Assembly (NCBI GenBank): GCA_947331495.1
Contig: CAMZOI010000001.1
Span: 1,178,001-1,242,000, forward strand
Length of the DNA stretch: 64,000 nucleotides
Direction of reading: 5' to 3'
Source: Erythrobacteraceae bacterium Alg239-R51
GTDB taxonomy: Bacteria; Pseudomonadota; Alphaproteobacteria; Sphingomonadales; Sphingomonadaceae
Shown: in pieces, positions 47,953 through 55,426 of the stretch
Layout of the letters: every line of letters begins with the position of its first letter
Position numbering within the stretch: position 1 is the first letter of the stretch
Notes under the pieces: generated by a model
Told to the model about the DNA's origin: nothing
What the model saw: only the letters and a program-made list of their open reading frames with translations
Databases searched by the model: none
Made by a program: the position numbers and the translations under genes

Positions 47953-48525
47953 CTACTGGGCATCTTGCGCCTGGGAGTGAGAACCCGATCCGCCATGATG
48001 ACCTTCGCCGCCGCCCCATCGCTGCTGGAGCCGCCGGTACTGCTGAGGGGTCATGTCATCCAGCCGATTGACGAATGCGGCGATGTTCCGGATCGCTTCA
48101 TCGGATTCGGTATCGCCAAACGGTGGCATGCCCGACATCTTCACCCCGTGCTTGACGATCCAGAAGATCTCGTCCGGCGACCATTCATCGGCAACTCTGG
48201 ACAGTTCGGGAGGATGCGGCGTCATGCCACTTACCCATCCGGCAGGTTCGACGCCGGGTGCTCCGTGACAGTGAACGCAGTATTCCTGGAATTCCTGAAA
48301 ACCGGTGCGCAGGTCGGCAGCCTCTATCAGTTCCAACTGCGCCGCCTCATCGTCGGATCGCGCACTCACCGAGTTGTGGAAAGTAGTATCGAGAGCCCAG
48401 CGAGAGATTTTCGCATGAGGTTCGGTGGCTGCGACGTTGTAGGCGCCTGTGTAAATCACGATCAGGCCAGCCATTGCAAACAAGGCGATGGCGGCAAAGA
48501 AGCCGATTGCATATCGCATCCTCAC
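47953..48525 (-). CDS. Membrane-anchored cytochrome c
   Basis: 190 residues: an N-terminal membrane anchor (about 5-26), a periplasmic class I cytochrome c domain with heme-binding CVHCH (Cys83, Cys86, His87) and distal Met in KMSGMPPFG, then a Gln/Gly/His-rich tail. The tail (GGGEGHHGGSG) may bind metal. It would carry electrons in the periplasm; no oxidase or dehydrogenase partner is next to it. Confidence 0.88.
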   Translation of the reverse strand: MRMRYAIGFFAAIALFAMAGLIVIYTGAYNVAATEPHAKISRWALDTTFHNSVSARSDDEAAQLELIEAADLRTGFQEFQEYCVHCHGAPGVEPAGWVSGMTPHPPELSRVADEWSPDEIFWIVKHGVKMSGMPPFGDTESDEAIRNIAAFVNRLDDMTPQQYRRLQQRWGGGEGHHGGSGSHSQAQDAQ

Positions 48526-48591
48526 TTCCTCTCCTTCAGTCCGGCTGACGCACTCGCACCACAGCCACAGACATAAACCGTAATGAATTTA

Positions 48592-48762
48592 ATGCGTTCG
48601 ATGCTAAGGCGTTCCCCCGGAAGCGAACGCGGAGCACCGCCTCAGGACCGGAAGGCCTGCGCGGACAACGTCCTGAAAGCATTTCGGAATGTCAAAGGCC
48701 GCTATCACACGCAGCTAGCCGCGCTTCTGGAAGGACCGGTCGCGTCGGTCGCGCCTAGCTAG
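48592..48762 (+). CDS. Possible 56-residue small ORF
   Basis: The plus frame from ATG 48592 reads MRSMLRRSPGSERGAPPQDR and ends NVKGRYHTQLAALLEGPVAS-VAPS, stopping inside the 3' end of the convergent sensor kinase gene. The C-terminal half looks protein-like, but there is no strong ribosome-binding site and no recognised family. It may be a remnant. Confidence 0.2.
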   Translation: MRSMLRRSPGSERGAPPQDRKACADNVLKAFRNVKGRYHTQLAALLEGPVASVAPS

Positions 48763-50137
48763 GAGGGACCTTTGCGAAGTGGATCACGACGCGCAGGCCT
48801 GGATTGTTTTCCTGCAACTCGAGCTCGGCCCGGTGCGCGCGCACTGCCGCCGCCACAATGCTAAGTCCTATGCCGCTGCCCGGTTGAGAGCGACTTGGGT
48901 CGAGCCTGGTGAAGCGATGCAAGACTTTCTCTCGCTGAGCTTCGGGGATACCCGGCCCTTCATCTGCGACGCTCAGAACTACGCTCTGTTCGGTCGCTTC
49001 CACCACCACCAGGATGCGCCCACGCTCGGGCGAATACTTGATCGCGTTGTCGAGAAGGTTCGTAACCATGCGGGCAAGCAGCGAGCGCGAGCCAGAAAGC
49101 TGTGCCGGGACGGTGTGCATCTCCAGACGCAGCCCGCGCTCGTCCGCAAGCGGCTCGTAGAGTTCGACCGCTTCAGCGACAATCGCGTCGAGCCGTAGAG
49201 GCGCAAAACCTGCCTCCGCAATCGACTCCGCACGCGCAAGTTCGAGGATGTCCTCGATGAGCCGCAGGATCGCTTCGAGATCCTCGCGGCTTTCCGCCAT
49301 AACCGCATGCAACTGCTCGGCGTCGGCCTGCTGCATCTCTGCCAGCTCGAGCCTTGCTCTGATACGCGTGATCGGCGTGCGAAGATCGTGGGCTAGGCCC
49401 TCGGTCGCGGCACGAAGCGACCCGATCAACCGCTCGATCTCTTCGAACGTCGTGTTGAGGGTGCGCGCCAGCCGATCATATTCGTCCTGCCGGGCGGAAA
49501 CGGGCAGGCGCTCGTCGAGCTTGCCGCGCAGGAACCGATTGCCAGCATCGGATGCCGCCTGAACGAAAAACAGGCCGCGGCGGCTGTACCAGAAGCCGAG
49601 CGCCAGACCGAGAACGCCGGTCGCGAGGAGCGACCAAACCAGCGCGGAAAGGTAGCGATCCCGCAGGACCTGGCGCTCGTCGGACAGAGTGCCGACCAGC
49701 AGGCGATAGCCGTCTGGCAAGATAATCGCACGCGCCTCCACACTCCGCTCACGTGATGGTGCGCGGGTGCTGGCGACCTGCGTTTCAAACCGATGATAGC
49801 CAGGCTGGTCAACTTCCTGCGGCCATCCGACCAGATTGCCAGCCAGTGGTTCGCCGCCCGGTGTCGCCAGAAGATAGAAAAATTCGTTGAGACGCGGCGT
49901 GTCGCCTTCCTGTCGGACGGCCCCAGCGACCCCCTGCAACCCCGCCGAGCGATAGCGCGAGAGGAGGCTGGCGGCTTCGTCGTCGACCAGGGCATGATTG
50001 CGTTCCTCGAGCAAACGCATGGTCTGCGCAAACTGGATCGTCAGCGCGAACCCCGTCGTGGCGAGCGCGATCAGCGTGATCCAGATCGCGCCGCGCAGGG
50101 CTGCGCTGTGGAACAGGGCGGTGCGATCAGATGGCAT
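48755..50137 (-). CDS. Two-component sensor histidine kinase
   Basis: A 460-residue inner-membrane kinase: TM1 (about 14-35), a periplasmic sensor region (36-165), TM2 (about 166-188), a HAMP-like linker, HisKA with LAHDLRTPITRIRARLE (phosphorylated His) and HATPase_c with LLDNAIKYSPERG (N box), VADEGPGIPEA (G1) and GSGIGLSIVAAA (G2). This layout is close to the copper/envelope sensors of the CusS/QseC branch. The start overlaps the response regulator stop by 11 bp. Confidence 0.9.
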   Translation of the reverse strand: MPSDRTALFHSAALRGAIWITLIALATTGFALTIQFAQTMRLLEERNHALVDDEAASLLSRYRSAGLQGVAGAVRQEGDTPRLNEFFYLLATPGGEPLAGNLVGWPQEVDQPGYHRFETQVASTRAPSRERSVEARAIILPDGYRLLVGTLSDERQVLRDRYLSALVWSLLATGVLGLALGFWYSRRGLFFVQAASDAGNRFLRGKLDERLPVSARQDEYDRLARTLNTTFEEIERLIGSLRAATEGLAHDLRTPITRIRARLELAEMQQADAEQLHAVMAESREDLEAILRLIEDILELARAESIAEAGFAPLRLDAIVAEAVELYEPLADERGLRLEMHTVPAQLSGSRSLLARMVTNLLDNAIKYSPERGRILVVVEATEQSVVLSVADEGPGIPEAQREKVLHRFTRLDPSRSQPGSGIGLSIVAAAVRAHRAELELQENNPGLRVVIHFAKVPPS

Positions 50138-50807
50138 CGAGGCGATAGCCCGCGCCGCGGACGGTGCTGATCATCCCGTCCTCGCCCTCCGCGTCGATTT
50201 TCGCGCGTAGGCGAGAGATATGCACATCGATGACATTGGTGCCCGGATTAAAGTTGTAGTCCCAGATCGCCTCGATGAGCATGGTTCGGGTTACCACCTG
50301 TCCCGCATGCCGCATCAGGTATTCGAGCAGCTGGAACTCCTTGTTGCCGAGTTCGATCTCCCGCCCGGAGCGCCTGGCCGTCCGGGACAACAGGTCGAGC
50401 GAAAGGTCGCCGACCTGCAAGCAGGATCCGTCCATGCCGGTGGCCGCATCCGTCCGGCGCGTGATGGCTTCCAGTCTCGCGATCAGCTCCTGAAACGAGA
50501 ACGGCTTGGTCAGGTAGTCGTCGCCACCGGCCTTGAGACCGGCGACCCTGTCATCCACCTGCCCCAACGCCGAGAGCAACAGGACCGGCGTGCGAACGTT
50601 TTTTGCCCGCATCGCCGTGAGCACCGCGAGCCCATCCAGCCCCGGAAGATTGCGATCGAGGATGACCGCGTCGTGCTCATCGTCGAGAGCGGCAGAGAGG
50701 CCATCCAGACCGTTCGCGAGATGGTTGCAAGTATGCCCGAGTTCGCGCAGGCCGCGCGCTATGTATTCAGCGGTCTTCGCATCATCCTCGATCAACAGGA
50801 TTTTCAA
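50127..50807 (-). CDS. OmpR/PhoB-family response regulator, TTG start
   Basis: 226 residues: receiver domain (KILLIEDDAKTAEYIARGLR; phospho-acceptor Asp51 in LDRNLPGLDG; conserved Lys in YLTKPFS) and winged-helix effector (EIELGNKEFQLLEYLMRHAGQVVTRTML, NVIDVHISRLRAKID). The start is TTG at 50807, directly at the first beta strand, with GGAG 12 bp upstream; no ATG is available at the right place. It pairs with the following kinase. The degQ-like protease gene lies 67 bp upstream, suggesting envelope-stress control. Confidence 0.9.
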   Translation of the reverse strand: MKILLIEDDAKTAEYIARGLRELGHTCNHLANGLDGLSAALDDEHDAVILDRNLPGLDGLAVLTAMRAKNVRTPVLLLSALGQVDDRVAGLKAGGDDYLTKPFSFQELIARLEAITRRTDAATGMDGSCLQVGDLSLDLLSRTARRSGREIELGNKEFQLLEYLMRHAGQVVTRTMLIEAIWDYNFNPGTNVIDVHISRLRAKIDAEGEDGMISTVRGAGYRLDAI

Positions 50808-50874
50808 GAAAAGATAGCTCCGAAAAGGCGTTGCATGATGCCGACGTCCTTTCGGTCCGGCAGTTCCCGGAATG

Positions 50875-52035
50875 TCAGGACCGGGCGACCCGATCGCTCC
50901 CGATGGCCAGTTCCAGCGCAAAGAGTTTGCCATCGCGATAGATTTCCACCGGCACCCTTGTTCCGGCTTCCGCTTCGCCCACCCCACGAGCAAGATCGCG
51001 GCCATCCTCGAGCTTTTCGCCCGCAAAGCGCAGGATCACGTCGCCGGGCCTCAGACCGGAGCGCGCCGCAGGCCCACGTGCTTCAACCCCAGCGATCAGT
51101 GCGCCATCCTCGCTGGCCAGCCCGAGTTGACGGGCGATGTCCTCGTTAAGGTCGGTCATGGAGACCCCGATGCGACCGCGCGAAACGCTGCCATTCTGGA
51201 CGATTTCCGTGGCGATCTCGCGGGCAAGATGTGCCGGAATGGCAAAGCCGATGCCGACATTGCCGCCCGAGGGCGTGAAAATGGCGGTATTAACGCCGAT
51301 CACACGACCGCTCGCATCGAACAGCGGCCCACCCGAATTGCCCGAGTTGATGGCTGCATCGACCTGCAGGAAATCGTCGAAGGCGCCCCCGATTTCGCGG
51401 CCGCGCGCAGACACGATGCCGGAGGTCACCGTGTTGCCGAGCCCGAACGGGCTACCGACCGCAAAGACGCTATCGCCGACGCGCGTCCTGTCGCTGTCAC
51501 CCCAGTCCACGGCCTGGAAGCCGCTGCCCTCCATGATCTGCACCACGGCAACGTCGGTTTTGTCATCGCGACCCAGCACGCGTCCTTTAAGTTCGCGCCC
51601 ATCGCTCAACTGCACGGTAACGACATTCGCATTGGCAACGACATGGTTGTTGGTGACCACGAGCCCGGAAGGATCGACGATGAAGCCGGAGCCGAGCGAG
51701 CCGCCCGGCCGTGCCCGCTCGTTATCGGGCGAGGGCTGGCCAAAAAAGCGCCGGAGCGCTTCATCGCGGGTCATGGCGCCGGCTGCTGTGCGCGTCGGCG
51801 CTTCGGGCTCGACCTTGATCTGCACCACGCTTGGACCCACCGCTTCGACCATGTCGGCAAGCGATGCGTGAACGCCGCCCTGCATTACCGCTGCCGGACC
51901 CGGAGCGGCGATCTCGTCAGCGATTGCGATGTCTTCACTGGCTAGCGCCGCCCCGCCGACCATGCCGCCCAACGCAGCACTTCCAAGCAAGAAGGCGGCC
52001 GACGCAGGGCGAAGCGAGAAATTACGTTTTGTCAT
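50875..52035 (-). CDS. Periplasmic Do-like serine protease (DegQ/DegS type)
   Basis: 386 residues: an N-terminal hydrophobic signal or anchor (FSLRPASAAFLLGSAALGGMV), trypsin-like domain with the catalytic triad His in TNNHVV, Asp in DKTDVAVV and Ser in NSGNSGGPLF, and a single C-terminal PDZ domain (GRIGVSMTDLNEDIA ... GLRPGDVILRFAGEKL). One PDZ rather than two fits the DegS-like or short DegQ group. It degrades misfolded or regulatory envelope proteins. It heads a protease-regulator-kinase operon. Confidence 0.92.
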   Translation of the reverse strand: MTKRNFSLRPASAAFLLGSAALGGMVGGAALASEDIAIADEIAAPGPAAVMQGGVHASLADMVEAVGPSVVQIKVEPEAPTRTAAGAMTRDEALRRFFGQPSPDNERARPGGSLGSGFIVDPSGLVVTNNHVVANANVVTVQLSDGRELKGRVLGRDDKTDVAVVQIMEGSGFQAVDWGDSDRTRVGDSVFAVGSPFGLGNTVTSGIVSARGREIGGAFDDFLQVDAAINSGNSGGPLFDASGRVIGVNTAIFTPSGGNVGIGFAIPAHLAREIATEIVQNGSVSRGRIGVSMTDLNEDIARQLGLASEDGALIAGVEARGPAARSGLRPGDVILRFAGEKLEDGRDLARGVGEAEAGTRVPVEIYRDGKLFALELAIGSDRVARS

Positions 52036-52346
52036 GAGTATCCTGTCGCAAGAGATTTCTGATCGACAGACGGTTTACGCACCCATCTTCACGCCAGCAT
52101 GAGACGGGCATTAAATCTTTTTCATGAACGCTTTCGCGGATGAGAGCAGACGCCAAAAAAGTTCATCTTTCGATGCGCCGCACCACGCGGTCGCAACGCT
52201 GAGTGCCGGTAAACTCCAGATGGTGACCAGGGGTAAACCGAACGTTAGCTCCGCTTGGTCTTCGCGACCTACTTTCGGGGAACAGGGATTTGCGTCAGGC
52301 GCTCTACCAAAACGGAAGGGGTTTCAAACGCTTGAGGAGAAAGCGA
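52036..52346. other. Divergent intergenic region between the protease and lipoprotein genes
   Basis: About 310 bp without a credible gene. It should hold the promoter of the protease/two-component operon (minus) and that of the lipoprotein gene (plus); one possible ECF-type promoter is listed separately. The open plus frame from 52124 has no family resemblance. Confidence 0.5.
52279..52303 (+). promoter_or_regulatory. Possible EcfG-type (general stress) promoter
   Basis: GGAAC at 52279-52283 is followed after exactly 16 bp by CGCT (52300-52303). The alphaproteobacterial general-stress sigma consensus is GGAAC-N16/17-CGTT, so this matches with one mismatch. It would give a leader of about 40 nt before the lipoprotein start at 52347. 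The match is short and could be chance. Confidence 0.3.
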
Positions 52347-52916
52347 ATGTCCAGAGTAGGAATAATTACCGTCTTGTCAGCAGCCGCCATCGGCTTGGGG
52401 GCTTGCAGCCAGTCAACCCCTTACGCGCCGCAGAGCGCTTCGGCCACGGCGCAGGACTTTGGTTATAGCAGCACCCGACTGGGCGAAGGAATGTACCGGG
52501 TCTCCTTTGCCGGAAACCAGTTCACCTCTCGCGAGACCGTCGAGGATTATCTTCTTTACCGCGCCGCGGAACTTACGCGAGAACGCGGTTACACAGGCTT
52601 CAGCCTGATGCGCGAGAACGTCGATCGAACCGTCTCGACCGACGTGGACACCTATCCCACCACCGGCCTCGGCACGTATCCCACTTTTACGCCATATTAC
52701 GGCTTCTACGGGACCGGCGGGGTCTACAATACCTATGATCCCTTCCTGGGTGGCCCGTTCCCCGGAACCACTGTCGATATCGATCGCGTCGACCGTTACG
52801 AGGCAAGGGCTACCATTCAGATGTACCGCGGGACGCCTCCGACCGGACCGCAGCCGAACTACGATGCCTCGGAAGTGGTGGCCCGCCTGCAAGGCACCGT
52901 CGAAATGCCTGGCTGA
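52347..52916 (+). CDS. CC0125/CC1285-type lipoprotein
   Basis: 189 residues with a lipoprotein signal (MSRVGIITVLSAAAIGLGAC, lipobox LGAC) and AGGAGA ribosome-binding site 7 bp upstream. The mature part, RVSFAGNQFTSRETVEDYLLYRAAELTRERGYTGF and the later RYEARATIQMYRG, matches a lipoprotein family common in Caulobacter and sphingomonads, with a Tyr/Gly/Pro-rich middle. It probably sits in the outer membrane. The function is unknown. Confidence 0.8.
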   Translation: MSRVGIITVLSAAAIGLGACSQSTPYAPQSASATAQDFGYSSTRLGEGMYRVSFAGNQFTSRETVEDYLLYRAAELTRERGYTGFSLMRENVDRTVSTDVDTYPTTGLGTYPTFTPYYGFYGTGGVYNTYDPFLGGPFPGTTVDIDRVDRYEARATIQMYRGTPPTGPQPNYDASEVVARLQGTVEMPG

Positions 52917-53062
52917 TGGCGAGAATGGTCCGCTGCTTGATCGCCTTCGCGCCCGGTCGAGGCGTGGCAAAGCGGCGGGCCGCTTCGATGTAGTTCGAAT
53001 TAGGGATAGATGCTCATGGCCGAGGGTCCATGCCGGCAGAACCGGTCGGACCGGACCGCCAT

Positions 53063-53171
53063 GTGCACAATAAGCGGCACAGTAAGGTGCACACTTTGGT
53101 GCACAATTTGAGAGTCTTGGTTCTCAGCAACATGTGCGGACGTCCTCGCAATCGAGGAAAACCGCGGTTTT
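53063..53171. promoter_or_regulatory. Putative integrase arm sites, right end of island
   Basis: GTGCACA, CGGCACA, GTGCACA and GTGCACA start at 53063, 53075, 53087 and 53099 (exact 12-bp period), followed by the perfect palindrome AAAACCGCGGTTTT at 53158-53171, 17 bp before the core copy. The left end shows the same two elements in reverse order, as expected for the P and P' arms of one attP. No gene lies in 52917-53192. Confidence 0.6.
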
Positions 53172-53188
53172 GGCTGAGAAACTGAATT

Positions 53189-53212
53189 CCACTGGTCGGG
53201 ACGACTGGATTC
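53189..53212. repeat. Right attachment-site copy, within tRNA-Pro(GGG)
   Basis: This 24-bp segment is identical to 25579-25602. It covers the T-arm 3' strand, acceptor 3' strand, discriminator and CCA of the intact tRNA plus four downstream bases. Confidence 0.85.
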
Positions 53213-53269
53213 GAACCAGCGACCCCCACACCCCCAGTATGGTGCGCTACCAGACTGCGCTACGTCCCG
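53193..53269 (-). tRNA. tRNA-Pro (anticodon GGG), integration target of the island
   Basis: A complete 77-nt cloverleaf on the minus strand: acceptor CGGGACG/CGTCCCG, D arm AGCGCAGTCTGGTAGCG, anticodon loop CTGGGGG (GGG), T loop TTCGAAT, encoded CCA. The 3' end faces the island, so the insertion preserved the functional tRNA. Confidence 0.95.
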
Positions 53270-53471
53270 ATGCCAGTGGAAGCGGCGCTATAGGGCCGGT
53301 CATCAGGCATGGCAAGCACTGGCGCGCGGCATTTCGTTGCCCTTGTCCGACATTGCTGCTAACCGCGCCCGCACTTTCGCATGCGGATGCTGTGCGACGC
53401 GGCTTGAAAGCCTGCGTGCCGCGTCCCAATTGCCGATATGGATTAGGGTTCTTGGACAGGGTTTTCCCACG

Positions 53472-53795
53472 ATGATCGATATTCTCGCCGCTGCCGGAAG
53501 CGCTGGGGCCGCGCCTGCATGGACTGGATGGATTCTGCCGCTCGGCATGCTGCTGATCCTGTGGTTCCTCATCATTCGCCCGCAGATGCGCCAGCAGAAA
53601 GCGCATCGCGAAAGAGTGGCCGGGCTGAAGAAGGGGGACGAGGTGGTCACCGCCGGCGGCCTCGTCGGCAAGATCACCAAGGTCGACGACAATTTCGTCC
53701 ATGTCGAACTGGCCAAGGGCATGACGGTCAAGGCGGTGCGCAGCACGATCGGCGAAGTGCTCAACGCCAAGCCTGCCCCCGCAGCGAACGACTGA
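53472..53795 (+). CDS. yajC: Preprotein translocase subunit YajC
   Basis: A 107-residue protein with one N-terminal membrane helix (WILPLGMLLILWFLIIRPQM) and the conserved cytoplasmic part RPQMRQQKAHRERVAGLKKG, then GDEVVTAGGLVGKITKVDD. YajC associates with SecDF at the Sec translocon. ATG 53472 gives the usual length. secD follows after 19 bp. Confidence 0.95.
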   Translation: MIDILAAAGSAGAAPAWTGWILPLGMLLILWFLIIRPQMRQQKAHRERVAGLKKGDEVVTAGGLVGKITKVDDNFVHVELAKGMTVKAVRSTIGEVLNAKPAPAAND

Positions 53796-53814
53796 GGCGA
53801 AGGCTCTTACACCG

Positions 53815-55413
53815 ATGCTCGAATTTCCGACCTGGCGCAAAACATGGCTGTGGGCGATTACCGCCCTGGCGATCCTCGCCGCACTGCCTTCCCTGCTGTC
53901 GGCGACCAGTATCCGCTGGCCCGACGCGCTGCCCGACCCGATGGTCAATCTCGGGCTCGACCTGGCCGGGGGTAGCCACATCCTGCTCGAGGCGGAGCCG
54001 GCCCAGGTGGCTGCGCAGCGGCTCGAGAACATGGAAGAGAACGTGCGAGGCATCATGCGCGGTGCCGAGCCGCGCATCCGCATCGGCGATGTCTCGACAC
54101 GCGACGGGCGGCTGAGCTTCATTCTCGACGATCCGTCCGAAATGGACCGGGCGCGCGAATTGCTGCTGCCGTCGATCAACGGCACGGGCATGGTGCGCGA
54201 ATGGGATCTGTCGATGGAGGACGGCAATCGCATGATCCTCACCCCGACTGCCGAAGGTCTCGACCAGGCGGTCGGCGATGCGATGGAAAGCGCCACCGAA
54301 GTGGTCCGCAAGCGCATCGATGCGCTCGGCACGCGCGAACCGACGATCATTCGCCAGGGCGATACGCGGATCGTGGTGCAGGTCCCGGGCCTGCAGGATC
54401 CCGAACAGTTGAAGGCCCTGCTGGGGCAGACGGCGCGGCTCGAATTCAAGCTCGTCGATCTCGACGCGCTGCCTTCCGAGGTCATGGAAGGGCGCGCACC
54501 CCCGGGAAGCGAGGTCTTTCCCTACGCCGAATCATCCGCGCAGGCCGGCCAGAACCTGGCCGTTAGGCGGCTGGGCGGCATCCGGGGCGACAATCTGACC
54601 GGGGCACAGCAGAGCTTTGACCCGCAGACCAACGAACCGGTCGTCAATATCCAGTTCGACAGCGATGGCGGGCGGCGTTTCGCCCAGCTGACGACCGAAA
54701 ATGTCGGCGAACCGTTTGCGATCATCCTCGATGACGAGGTGTTGTCGGCCCCCAATATCAACGAACCCATTCGGGGCGGTACCGCGCAGATCTCGGGCGG
54801 TTTCAGCGTCGAGACGGCCAATGCGCTGGCCATTTCGCTGCGGTCCGGCGCGCTGCCGGTCGACCTCGCCGTGATCGAGGAACGGACCGTCGGTCCGGAT
54901 CTGGGCGCGGATTCGATCCGCAGCGGGATGCTTGCCATGGGGATCGGCTCGCTGCTGGTCATCACGCTGATGATCGCGACCTACGGCCGGTTCGGCGTCT
55001 ATGCCACCATCGCGCTGGTCATCAACGTGGCCATGCTGCTCGGAATCATGGCAGCGCTTGGCACCACGCTGACGCTGCCCGGAATCGCGGGGTTCGTGCT
55101 GACGATCGGTGCGGCGGTCGACGCCAACGTGCTGATCAACGAACGCATCCGAGAGGAACGTAAACGCGGGCGGCGCGTCGTCGCCGCGGTGGAGAACGGC
55201 TACAAGGAAGCGAGCCGCGCGATCTACGATGCCAACATCACCAACTTCATTGCCGGGGTGCTGCTGTTCGCGTTCGGATCGGGGCCGGTGCGCGGCTTTG
55301 CCGTCGTGCTTATCATCGGCTTGTTCACCAGCGTGTTCACCGCCGTGACCCTGACCCGCATGTGGGTCGCCGGATGGCTGCGCAGGGCGCGCCCGAACGA
55401 TCTGCACCTGTAA
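53815..55413 (+). CDS. secD: Protein translocase subunit SecD
   Basis: A 532-residue inner-membrane protein: TM1 (about 8-26), large periplasmic P1 domain opening with LGLDLAGGSHILLEAEP, and five C-terminal helices with GLFTSVFTAV and the D5 motif region GAAVDANVLINERIREE. SecDF uses the proton gradient to pull proteins across the membrane. Operon yajC-secD-secF. Confidence 0.97.
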   Translation: MLEFPTWRKTWLWAITALAILAALPSLLSATSIRWPDALPDPMVNLGLDLAGGSHILLEAEPAQVAAQRLENMEENVRGIMRGAEPRIRIGDVSTRDGRLSFILDDPSEMDRARELLLPSINGTGMVREWDLSMEDGNRMILTPTAEGLDQAVGDAMESATEVVRKRIDALGTREPTIIRQGDTRIVVQVPGLQDPEQLKALLGQTARLEFKLVDLDALPSEVMEGRAPPGSEVFPYAESSAQAGQNLAVRRLGGIRGDNLTGAQQSFDPQTNEPVVNIQFDSDGGRRFAQLTTENVGEPFAIILDDEVLSAPNINEPIRGGTAQISGGFSVETANALAISLRSGALPVDLAVIEERTVGPDLGADSIRSGMLAMGIGSLLVITLMIATYGRFGVYATIALVINVAMLLGIMAALGTTLTLPGIAGFVLTIGAAVDANVLINERIREERKRGRRVVAAVENGYKEASRAIYDANITNFIAGVLLFAFGSGPVRGFAVVLIIGLFTSVFTAVTLTRMWVAGWLRRARPNDLHL

Positions 55414-55426
55414 GGAGGCGAGAGAT

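Larger units (their letters stand above)
25579..53212. mobile_element. 27.6-kb tRNA-Pro-associated genomic island (inferred, no integrase seen)
   Basis: The island is bounded by a 24-bp perfect direct repeat of the tRNA-Pro(GGG) 3' end. Both ends also carry, on the inner side, an AAAACCNCGGTTTT palindrome and 12-bp-phased GTGCACA motifs. The cargo is the glgE-treS/mak-glgB-glgX-treZ-malQ-treY operon, an AI-2E transporter, a cytochrome c, a protease/two-component cluster and several lipoproteins; transposase and kinase remnants occupy the left third. The flanks (accBC/aroQ/protease on the left, yajC-secDF on the right) are core genes. No integrase, relaxase or phage structural gene is visible, so mobility is probably lost. 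Confidence 0.72.

Noticed and set aside
25579-53212. The island as a prophage or integrative conjugative element
   Set aside because: No capsid, terminase, relaxase, type IV secretion or integrase gene is present; the lone holin at 22.3 kb is outside the repeats.
53014-53229. Open frame through the tRNA and GTGCACA repeats, considered as an integrase start
   Set aside because: The product (LCTKVCTLLCRLLCT) is just the repeat translated; it has no integrase motif and begins inside the tRNA.
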